NCBI GenBank assembly: GCA_937998635.1
Contig: CALLDA010000127.1
Coordinates: 1 to 12,619, forward strand
DNA: 12,619 nucleotides
Direction of reading: 5' to 3'
DNA from: an uncultured Pseudomonadales bacterium
GTDB taxonomy: Bacteria; Pseudomonadota; Gammaproteobacteria; Pseudomonadales; Porticoccaceae
Part shown: in pieces, positions 6,462 to 12,619 of the stretch
Layout of the letters: each line of letters opens with the position of its first letter
Position numbering within the stretch: the first letter of the stretch is position 1
Notes under the pieces: generated by a model
Told to the model about the DNA's origin: nothing
Seen by the model: the letters and a program-made list of their open reading frames with translations, nothing else
Databases searched by the model: none
Translations under genes and position numbers: made by a program

Positions 6462-7214
6462 TCATGGCCACACCAGCAATTTAATCGCCATGGCTAGCGT
6501 CACGACAATAATCACCGGCTGGACAAATTCAGTGCCTCGACTCATGACGGCATTAGAACCAAGCCGGGCGCCAGCCATCTGCGCGACAGACATGCATAGC
6601 GCCAAATCCCACAGAACATGACCAGCTCCTATAAATAATACCGCCGACGTACTATTGATTGTTAAGACCATCATTTTGGTCTGCGCGGTGGCTTTGGGTA
6701 AACTGTAACCGCATAACCAGACAAATAGGAAGGGCAGCACCGAACCCATTCCTGGACCGAAAAAACCACCATAAAACCCCACCGGCAACGCCACCGCAAA
6801 AGCATATCCCAGATAAGAAATCCGTGGCTTGCTCGCCCTATCCGACATCCTTGGAGAAAAAATAAAATACACAGCAATAATGATGAGCAAAATCGGAATA
6901 AGACGGACCAGAAGGTCATTACCCATCTGCTGTACGACCAACGTTCCGCCAATAGAGCCCACCATGGCCAATACAATCGAAGGCAACAACTCTCTCAGAT
7001 AAAGATGGCCCTGACGGAAAAAATTCCACGTTGATGACAAGGTGCCCAAAGCGCTTTGCACCTTATTGGTAGCTAGCGCATTGATCGGTGACAACCCTGC
7101 CCAGAGTAACAAGGGTAAGGTCAACAGACCGCCGGAACCCGCAATGGAGGAAATATAACCGGCGACGAAGGCGACAAGACTTAATAAAACAGTTAGTTCA
7201 ACAGAAAGGCTGAC
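6462..7214 (-). CDS. TSUP (TauE/SafE, YfcA-like) permease; start codon non-canonical or altered
   Basis: This polytopic permease matches E. coli YfcA-type TSUP proteins as I recall them. Two Gly-rich half-repeats are visible: GYISSIAGSGGLLTLPLLLW with SPINALATNKVQSALGT, and GFYGGFFGPGMGS with LPKATAQTKMMVLTINST. TSUP members move small anions or organosulfur compounds across the inner membrane; the substrate here is unknown. The only canonical start, TTG 7124, would remove the first helix and the AGSGG motif. The open frame continues upstream to a TAA at 7253-7251 with no ATG, GTG or TTG. GTC at 7214-7212 sits 7 bases after GGGAG and gives an N-terminus of type xSLSVELTVLL and a 250-residue product, normal for the family. 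I use that position as the probable original start. It may be a sequencing error for GTG, a near-cognate start, or a start-lost pseudogene. It is first in the operon with the 128-residue and AI-2E-family genes. Confidence 0.8.
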   Translation of the reverse strand, partial: VSLSVELTVLLSLVAFVAGYISSIAGSGGLLTLPLLLWAGLSPINALATNKVQSALGTLSSTWNFFRQGHLYLRELLPSIVLAMVGSIGGTLVVQQMGNDLLVRLIPILLIIIAVYFIFSPRMSDRASKPRISYLGYAFAVALPVGFYGGFFGPGMGSVLPFLFVWLCGYSLPKATAQTKMMVLTINSTSAVLFIGAGHVLWDLALCMSVAQMAGARLGSNAVMSRGTEFVQPVIIVVTLAMAIKLLVWP

Positions 7215-7433
7215 TGAATAACTCCCGGTGGCTGGTAAAGCCTGTGAATTTTACCATTACTTTCAAGGCCCTTCTGCAAACTCCTCTAAAACAGAAAATC
7301 AGCAAAAAATAAGGGCTTAACAGGTACCACAACTGACGAATGTAATGCCATCGTGATAAATTAGCGATGCTACTAAGTTCGGACATGAACTTTGAACCCT
7401 TAGCCCTGAATCCCCTATTTAGAAGAAGGAAGA
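7215..7433. promoter_or_regulatory. Divergent intergenic region
   Basis: These 219 bases separate the minus-strand TSUP operon from the plus-strand DUF748 gene, so promoters for both should lie here. I cannot assign -35/-10 pairs with confidence. On the minus side GGGAG at 7226-7222 precedes the proposed TSUP start. On the plus side AAGAAGGAAGA (about 7423-7433) is a strong ribosome site directly before ATG 7434. A minus-strand open frame here (to 7198) has no recognisable protein features. Confidence 0.5.
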
Positions 7434-10400
7434 ATGAACTCCACCGAGAAAACGGAAAGTAGTAAAACCTCACCCAAACCAGCACCCTCGAGCAGCCAAT
7501 GGCTGAATCCGCGAGGTCTTCGATTCTGGGCAGTGGCCATCATAGTGCTCTATACGCTGAGCGGATTCTTTCTGCTGCCATATCTGGTAAAAGATGCGCT
7601 AGTCAATTTTGTTAACAAGGATCTCGGCCGAAGCGCTCGCGTTGAAAAAGTCAGTTTTAATCCCTACACGTTCAAGTTCGCCGTTGAAGGTTTCGAGCTG
7701 TTCGATACCGATGAAGTCAAGTTACTTGGCTTTGAAAAATTCGTGATCAATTTCCAGTTATCCAGCTTGTTCCGCTGGGCCTGGACCTTCGAAGAAATTA
7801 GTCTGAGCGCACCCTATTTTTTCTTTGAACGCTTTAGCGTAGAAGAAAATCGCATCAGCCGCCTGTCCGAGACGCTGGTTAGCGAGGAGACGTCCCCTGA
7901 AGAAGAGCCCGCAAATGCCAGCATGCCACGCCTGCTGATTCACAATTTGACCATTACCAATGGTCAGGGACAGCTGATAGATCGGGTGCCAGCTAGCCCT
8001 GTTGACCTCAACATAGGGCCTATCGACATTACTATTAAGGCCTTGAACACCTTGCCCAACAGGGATGGGCAGCAAGAGGTCAGTATTAGCCTGCCGGACC
8101 ATGCCCACCTGCACTGGAATGGCAGCATCAAACTCACGCCCTTTGAATCCAGTGGGCAACTGGAACTGAAAAACCTGCGGCTGGATAAAATAAGCGCCTA
8201 CCTGAAAACCTTCGTGCTTCTGGACGAACTACAGGCAGCACTGTCCACCCGCTTCAATTATCGGGTTCAGGTGGTCAACGAGGTATTTGAGGCTCGTATA
8301 GATGAACTGGATACAACACTCGACAGCCTGAGTATCAGTGGTTTAAGTCCGAGCACTGAACTCCTGTCAATACCCAGAATTGTTATAAAAGATGGCGCCC
8401 TGCGCTATCCCGAGCAAATCGTCCACGTTGGCAGTTTGAGTATCGAACAAGCTCACGTTAAGGCCTGGCTGGATGAACGCAGTAGGTTAAATTTCCTCAA
8501 TCTGATTCCTGCCTCTAACTCTAAACCTAACTCTAAAGCTCAGGTCGACAACACTTCTGCTGGCGAACAGTTCAGTTTAGGACCAGCCGAAAGACAGGCA
8601 CCTGGTAGCGCGCAAATAACTTCGGAGCCAGTGCTGGCCACTGAGCAAATACCGTGGCAGTTCGCGCTCGACCAATTCAGCATAAAAGGTGCAAATGTGG
8701 ATTTTTCTGACCGAAGTATCAATCCACCTGGTGCTATTGGCCTTCGGGATTTACAGGTCGAGCTTAGTGGTCTGAACAACCAACAGGGCAGCCGGTTTCC
8801 TTTTTCTGTAAACACTGGCTTAGCGACTAATACCGAGGTATCGGTAAATCCGGGATTAGCGTCGAACGGACAGATTGGACAGATCAATATCGACGGGGAG
8901 TTAGGGGTTTTCCCCAGCTTTTCTCTCAATGCTGCCACACAAATACAAGACCTCCCACTAGCGATTGCTCAAGCCTATGCTCAGCAATCGGCACAGATAT
9001 CCATAGACGGTGGCACCCTCGACAGCGAAATTAATATTTCCCTCCGCTCTGCCCCCGAGACCCAGGAACCCGTATTGACGATCAAAGGCTCCGCTCAAAT
9101 TCCTGATCTGGATATCAAAGATAGCGCCAATAAAAAACCCCTTATCGGCTGGCAGAATCTTGATATCGACGACTTTCATCTGGATCTCCAGGCCAACAAC
9201 TTAAACATTTCAAAATTGCAATTTGAGCAACCCTATGGCCGTTTCCTGATCCACGAAGATGGCGCCACCAATATCTCTGATTTAGTCGTCGAACGCATTG
9301 ACGATTCGTCAACGACGGCCCCCTCGCCAGAAAACGAGCCAGAAAACGAGTCAGAAAAGCCTGGTCCACAAACTAAAAAGTCCAAAACCGTTCAGCCTAT
9401 GCAGGTGGCCCTGGGTGGCATCAGCATAAACGACGCCATCATGGATTTCGCCGACCTGTCACTGCCGCTGCCCTTCGCCACCCTCATTAGCAAGCTGAAC
9501 GGCAATGTTTCCGCCATCGCAACAAATAGCTCGCAAGCCGCAAAAATCAATCTCGAAGGACAGGTTGATAAACACGGGCAGGCGCGGATAAACGGCACCG
9601 TAAACTTACTCGACCCGATCCGGCATACCGACATCAAATTTGAATTCCGCAACCTGAAAATGGCCAATGTTTCGCCCTATAGCGCTGAATTTGCCGGGCG
9701 AATTATCGACGACGGCACGCTGGATGTAGATCTCGAATATGCTATTGATCAGGGCAAGATGGTGGGCAAAAACAACCTTGTCCTGAGCGATTTTTTGCTG
9801 GGCGAGAAAATAGAAAGCCCGAATGCGACAAGTCTACCCCTCGATTTGGCCATAGCCCTGCTCAAGGATGGCGACGGCGTCATCAAAGCTAACCTACCTG
9901 TCTCTGGCGATGTCAACGACCCCGAATTCGCCATTGGTGGCGTCATATGGGACGCCTTTGTCACGCTGATCACCAAAGCAGTTTCAGCGCCCTTCAAATT
10001 ACTGGGCGGCCTCATTGGCCTGGAATCAGATGATCTGGGCCAGCTCCAGTTTCTCGCCGGTCGCGCTGATCTAAGCCCACCGGAGCTGGAAAAAATCGCT
10101 AACCTTGAACAGGCTCTGCTACAGCGCCCGGAACTCGGCATTGAAATCAATGGCGCTGCCGACGCCATGATCGATGTACCCGCACTCCAGCAGACTCAGC
10201 TTAATGGCGCTATCCTCCAGCGCCTGGGCGACGATAATCGGGTCAGCGACAAAAAAGACAACAAAGATATTGTCGATCTCGCCTCAATCCCCAACAACAA
10301 GGTCCTGGATATTCTCGAAGATCTGTTTAAGGAGCGCTTTGCGGATATCTCCCTAAAAATAATAAAAACAGAACATAAGGCCCCACCCGCCGATAATCCT

Positions 10401-10643
10401 GAAGGCAAAGCAACACTGGATGAACTGGCCTATAGCGCAGATTTGCGAAAGCGCTTGCTGACTACCGAGATTGTCGATGAACAGGCGCTCGCTGAGCTCG
10501 CCCAGGCGAGGGCGCTGGCGATCCAAAATGCCTTCCTGGCTAACGATCAACTGGATCCCAGACGTTTGATCATTGGTGAAGTCAAGGCTGTCAAATCCGA
10601 CGATGCTGAGTGGGTCATACTGGAGCTCGCGCTAGCTCTGTGA
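7434..10643 (+). CDS. DUF748/AsmA-like inner-membrane-anchored periplasmic protein
   Basis: The product is 1069 residues. The ATG is supported by AAGAAGGAAGA directly upstream. A Ser/Thr/Pro-rich cytoplasmic tail (1-28) precedes one membrane helix (about 31-51, WAVAIIVLYTLSGFFLLPYL). The opening periplasmic stretch (SFNPYTFKFAVEGFELFD, about 74-91) is typical of DUF748. A long beta-rich body follows, with AsmA-like blocks repeated through it. Two linkers break it: residues about 360-410 (Asn/Ser/Lys, Ala/Pro-rich) and about 625-655 (ENEPENESEKPGPQTKKSK). Near the C-terminus, DLSPPELEKIANLEQALLQR then LGIEINGAAD resembles the OmpA-like segment common at the end of DUF748 proteins. AsmA-like proteins such as YhdP and TamB bridge the envelope and are implicated in phospholipid transport; a similar role here is inference. 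It is apparently monocistronic. Confidence 0.92.
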   Translation: MNSTEKTESSKTSPKPAPSSSQWLNPRGLRFWAVAIIVLYTLSGFFLLPYLVKDALVNFVNKDLGRSARVEKVSFNPYTFKFAVEGFELFDTDEVKLLGFEKFVINFQLSSLFRWAWTFEEISLSAPYFFFERFSVEENRISRLSETLVSEETSPEEEPANASMPRLLIHNLTITNGQGQLIDRVPASPVDLNIGPIDITIKALNTLPNRDGQQEVSISLPDHAHLHWNGSIKLTPFESSGQLELKNLRLDKISAYLKTFVLLDELQAALSTRFNYRVQVVNEVFEARIDELDTTLDSLSISGLSPSTELLSIPRIVIKDGALRYPEQIVHVGSLSIEQAHVKAWLDERSRLNFLNLIPASNSKPNSKAQVDNTSAGEQFSLGPAERQAPGSAQITSEPVLATEQIPWQFALDQFSIKGANVDFSDRSINPPGAIGLRDLQVELSGLNNQQGSRFPFSVNTGLATNTEVSVNPGLASNGQIGQINIDGELGVFPSFSLNAATQIQDLPLAIAQAYAQQSAQISIDGGTLDSEINISLRSAPETQEPVLTIKGSAQIPDLDIKDSANKKPLIGWQNLDIDDFHLDLQANNLNISKLQFEQPYGRFLIHEDGATNISDLVVERIDDSSTTAPSPENEPENESEKPGPQTKKSKTVQPMQVALGGISINDAIMDFADLSLPLPFATLISKLNGNVSAIATNSSQAAKINLEGQVDKHGQARINGTVNLLDPIRHTDIKFEFRNLKMANVSPYSAEFAGRIIDDGTLDVDLEYAIDQGKMVGKNNLVLSDFLLGEKIESPNATSLPLDLAIALLKDGDGVIKANLPVSGDVNDPEFAIGGVIWDAFVTLITKAVSAPFKLLGGLIGLESDDLGQLQFLAGRADLSPPELEKIANLEQALLQRPELGIEINGAADAMIDVPALQQTQLNGAILQRLGDDNRVSDKKDNKDIVDLASIPNNKVLDILEDLFKERFADISLKIIKTEHKAPPADNPEGKATLDELAYSADLRKRLLTTEIVDEQALAELAQARALAIQNAFLANDQLDPRRLIIGEVKAVKSDDAEWVILELALAL
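9326..9360 (+). repeat. 12-bp in-frame tandem repeat in the DUF748 linker
   Basis: GCCAGAAAACGA occurs at 9326-9337 and again, identically, at 9338-9349. A degenerate third copy (GTCAGAAAAGC) follows to 9360. The repeats encode Pro-Glu-Asn-Glu units in an acidic, probably disordered linker between beta-rich segments, so unit number can change without disturbing the fold. Confidence 0.75.
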
Positions 10644-10885
10644 AAACAGCATCTCAACATTGATCCCTCGCACTTTAACCAACTGAGTGTTTGGGTTAGT
10701 AAGGCTGGAGCGGGAAGATTTTTAAGTCCAGGCAACACTTATCAAGCAAACACGATTTACGTGCAAATGGCTCCTTGTTAGGATGTTCGCCCACGGGTTC
10801 AGTGTGCAACGGGGCCAGCGTTGATAAAAAGAGCCTGGCTACTTGCCGTTAGTAACTATCAAACTATCGAAACGGAGATATTATA
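10644..10885. promoter_or_regulatory. Intergenic region upstream of the SDR gene
   Basis: These 242 bases lie between the DUF748 stop and the dehydrogenase start. I see no gene and no hairpin with a T-run. AACTATC is repeated at 10854-10860 and 10862-10868, 8 bases apart, immediately before the ribosome site GGAG (10873-10876). It could be a binding site or chance. A TTGATA at 10821 has no matching -10 at the normal spacing. Confidence 0.35.
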
Positions 10886-11803
10886 TTGACCATTAATTAT
10901 GAAGGCCGCGTTGCGGTGGTAACTGGTGGTGGCGCTGGTCTAGGCCGTAGCCACTCACTTTTTCTGGCCAGTCGTGGTGCCAAGGTCGTTGTCAATGACC
11001 TCGGCGGTACGGTCGAAGGTAAAGGCAGTTCTAATGCCGCCGCCGATATGGTGGTAAAAGAAATCACCGATGCTGGCGGTGTTGCCGCTGCCAATTACAA
11101 TTCTGTCGCCGATGAAGAAGGTGGTAAAGCCATCATAAAATCTGCAATAGATAATTTTGGACGCATCGACATTCTCGTCAATAATGCCGGTAACAACATC
11201 GAAGGCAGCTTTCGCAAGATATCCATGGACGACTTCCGCGCGGTTATGGATGTGCATTTGATGGGCGCGGTTTATTGCACCCAGGCTGCCTGGCAACACA
11301 TGCTCGACCAGGAATATGGTCGTGTGGTGATGACTACCTCAGCGGCAGGTTTGTACGGTGGCCACGGCCTGAGCAACTACGCTGCGGCCAAAATCGCACT
11401 GGTAGGTTTGATGAACTCATTGGTACTTGAAGGCCGTAAGCGTGGTATTACCGTAAATTCCATCGCGCCAATGGCTATGACCCGCATGTCTAAAGACGCC
11501 ATGGACGACAAAACCGGGCCGCTGTTAAAACCCGAGTTTGTCACCTCCATCGTTGGCCTACTGGCCTCTGAAGCCCACAAAGGTTCCGGCGATATAATCT
11601 CTGCAGGCGCTGGTTACTATTCTAAAATCGGCATTGTTGAGGGTGCAGGGGTTTACTTTGGTGCAGAGTCTCCGCCGACTCCTGACGATCTGGCGGGCAG
11701 ATTTGATGATATCTGTGATCTCAGCCAGGCAAGACCCCACGGTGATGCTTTTTCGTCCGTGGCTGAAGCCATGCGCAACGTCTTGCGCGGTCTAAAGCAA
11801 TAG
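10886..11803 (+). CDS. Short-chain dehydrogenase, HSD17B4/MFE-2-type (3R)-hydroxyacyl-CoA dehydrogenase-like
   Basis: The product is 305 residues from TTG 10886, supported by ACGGAGA with GGAG 9 bases before it. No other start is reasonable, because TGGGAGLGR (13-21), the nucleotide-binding loop, comes 12 residues later. Asp38 in VVVNDLGG indicates preference for NAD over NADP. NNAG is at 99-102, catalytic Ser152 in MTTSAAGLYGG, and Tyr165/Lys169 in YAAAK. The run AWQHMLDQEYGRVVMTTSA, then NSLVLEGRKRGITVNSIAP and the late LLKPEF, closely tracks the dehydrogenase domain of human HSD17B4 as I recall it. That domain oxidises (3R)-hydroxyacyl-CoAs and 17-beta-hydroxysteroids. The length fits a stand-alone dehydrogenase without the hydratase and SCP2 domains. 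At the usual catalytic Asn region the sequence reads DVHLMG, like the VHL of HSD17B4. The true substrate is unknown. Confidence 0.93.
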   Translation: MTINYEGRVAVVTGGGAGLGRSHSLFLASRGAKVVVNDLGGTVEGKGSSNAAADMVVKEITDAGGVAAANYNSVADEEGGKAIIKSAIDNFGRIDILVNNAGNNIEGSFRKISMDDFRAVMDVHLMGAVYCTQAAWQHMLDQEYGRVVMTTSAAGLYGGHGLSNYAAAKIALVGLMNSLVLEGRKRGITVNSIAPMAMTRMSKDAMDDKTGPLLKPEFVTSIVGLLASEAHKGSGDIISAGAGYYSKIGIVEGAGVYFGAESPPTPDDLAGRFDDICDLSQARPHGDAFSSVAEAMRNVLRGLKQ

Positions 11804-11820
11804 CTGCCCGCGGCACAAAC

Positions 11821-11852
11821 AAAAACCCCGGACTCAAAGCCGGGGTTTTTTT
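11821..11852. terminator. Strong bidirectional intrinsic terminator
   Basis: AAAAACCCCGG (11821-11831) pairs perfectly with CCGGGGTTTTT (11840-11850) around an 8-base loop, followed by two more T. The A-run on one side and T-run on the other let it work in both directions. It lies 17 bases after the SDR stop and 19 bases after the stop of the minus-strand epoxide-hydrolase-like gene, and so serves both converging genes. Confidence 0.95.
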
Positions 11853-11871
11853 ACTGCCATCAACAGGGGAG

Positions 11872-12279
11872 TTAACCACCTTCAAACATTTTCACATCAA
11901 AATATTCCCGCCAACCGCTGATCTTACCGGCATCGTTAAACTCCAGAATACCCAATACCGGCAGGCTTTTATGTTCGCCTTTATGGGTCCAGCCATCAAT
12001 CCGTTCGGTCACCACTGAATCACCCGCGACCACTAATTTGCTGATCGCAAAGGTCATATTTTCACCGGTTTTCAGAAAACCAGCTACCGCCTTTTTAATC
12101 TTCTCTGAACCACTGACGGGCTTGTAGGGAATGTTATGGTAAATCGCATCATCGGCAAAAGCCGCCATGATGGCATTCTCATCGGCCCGTTCCCAGGCGT
12201 CAAAAAAATCTCTGGTCAATTGCTCGTTGCGACTTAATGTCGCGTCATCACCGGATATCGCTATCGCTGTATTGGTCAT
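11872..12279 (-). CDS. Limonene-1,2-epoxide hydrolase-like protein (SnoaL/NTF2 fold)
   Basis: The product is 135 residues. AGGAG lies 8 bases before the ATG. The small cone-shaped NTF2/SnoaL fold is recognisable from FFDAWERADENAIMAAFADD followed by AIYHNIPYKPVSG. Limonene-1,2-epoxide hydrolase of Rhodococcus uses Tyr53, Asn55, Arg99, Asp101 and Asp132. Here the equivalents appear to be Tyr47, Asn49 (YHN), Arg93, Asp95 (ERID) and Asp128 (YFD), with identical spacing for the first four and two residues more before the last. All catalytic positions are kept, so an active epoxide hydrolase is plausible, opening an epoxide to a diol in one step. Substrate could be a terpene, sterol or other lipid epoxide. 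It faces the HSD17B4-type dehydrogenase across a shared terminator. A non-enzymatic SnoaL-like protein is the alternative. Confidence 0.87.
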   Translation of the reverse strand: MTNTAIAISGDDATLSRNEQLTRDFFDAWERADENAIMAAFADDAIYHNIPYKPVSGSEKIKKAVAGFLKTGENMTFAISKLVVAGDSVVTERIDGWTHKGEHKSLPVLGILEFNDAGKISGWREYFDVKMFEGG

Positions 12280-12619
12280 TTTCGTAGCTCCTGTTTAAGT
12301 AGGCTGTAGGCTAGTGTTGTTGAAAAAGTGTTATTAAATTAGTAGTACGCTCGATAATTCTTGTCTGGCTAGAGTGCCGACTACCCTGCTGCTTACTACA
12401 TAGATTTCAGTATAGACATATTTATCGAATTGAGGCCAGGCCATCAGCGACCGAATTCAGGGTATTGCGTTTTCAGGTGACAAGCTCGGCCTGCTTGCAG
12501 TAGAGTTGAATCAAATCAAGTATAAAAAATAGCGTGCTTTGATGACCTGCTTTGATGGCCCCGGCGCAAGCCAGGTTTATGACACTCAAGTCCGCCGCTA
12601 AACACACTACTCCTGGAGA
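12280..12619. other. Gene-free right end; possible regulatory region
   Basis: In these 340 bases I find no open frame with protein-like content. The stretch should hold the promoter of the minus-strand epoxide-hydrolase-like gene, but I cannot fix its -35/-10. Two imperfect 13-bp direct repeats (GTGCTTTGATGAC, CTGCTTTGATGGC) sit end to end at 12535-12560, close after a TATAAA at 12521-12526. The window ends in CTGGAGA, which could be a ribosome site for a plus-strand gene starting just outside. Confidence 0.4.
12535..12560 (+). repeat. Two adjacent 13-bp direct repeats, possible operator
   Basis: GTGCTTTGATGAC (12535-12547) and CTGCTTTGATGGC (12548-12560) share 11 of 13 bases and have no gap. 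They are just downstream of an AT-rich TATAAAAAATAG box and about 60 bases before the window edge, a plausible place for a regulator site if a plus-strand gene follows. Chance duplication is equally possible. Confidence 0.4.

Noticed and set aside
7198..7485. 95-residue minus-strand frame over the divergent intergenic region
   Set aside because: Its upstream part overlaps the start and ribosome site of the DUF748 gene, and the peptide has no coherent domain. Its last 18 codons matter only for the frameshift question of the TSUP start.
9749..10168. 139-residue minus-strand frame inside the DUF748 gene
   Set aside because: Its Ser/Arg-rich composition is typical of an antisense frame, and the sense strand is clearly coding.

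Overview
The window looks like a chromosomal segment of a Gram-negative, probably marine, gammaproteobacterium. The support is moderate GC (near 50% by eye), lipoproteins with classic lipoboxes, and envelope proteins of proteobacterial type: a BepA-like M48 protease, a DUF748/AsmA-like protein, an AI-2E/PerM permease and a YfcA-like TSUP permease. TTG and GTG starts and short ATGA/GTGA overlaps are common. I cannot name the genus. I see no rRNA, tRNA, CRISPR array, insertion sequence or prophage gene.

Region 1 (1-2789, + strand) is a tight envelope operon cut off at the left edge. It encodes the C-terminus of a von Willebrand factor A (vWA) protein, then a second vWA protein whose N-terminal membrane helix looks like the ExbD/TolR helix (helix with an Asp, then a coiled coil), then two unrecognised lipoproteins. 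Starts and stops overlap or nearly touch. This is the least described part of the window and the best candidate for an uncharacterised system. Its functional core, possibly an ExbB/TolQ-type channel or a MoxR-type ATPase, would lie upstream and cannot be seen. The first lipoprotein ends in seven Ser-centred pentapeptide repeats.

Region 2 (2840-4858, + strand) holds a secreted M48 zinc metalloprotease with a LysM-like C-terminal module and a VOC-superfamily (glyoxalase-like) protein.

Region 3 (5020-7214, - strand) is a three-gene membrane operon: TSUP/YfcA-like permease, a 128-residue single-helix protein, and an AI-2E/PerM-type permease. The TSUP gene has no ATG, GTG or TTG where its conserved N-terminus must begin. 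An in-frame GTC sits 7 bases after a GGGAG and would give a normal 250-residue product.

Region 4 (7434-10643, + strand) is one large gene for a DUF748/AsmA-like inner-membrane-anchored periplasmic protein, divergent from region 3.

Region 5 (10886-12279) has an HSD17B4-type short-chain dehydrogenase on the + strand and a limonene-1,2-epoxide-hydrolase-like protein on the - strand. They converge on a strong bidirectional terminator. Both fit lipid, steroid or terpenoid metabolism, but no substrate can be read from sequence. The last 340 bases hold no gene that I can support.
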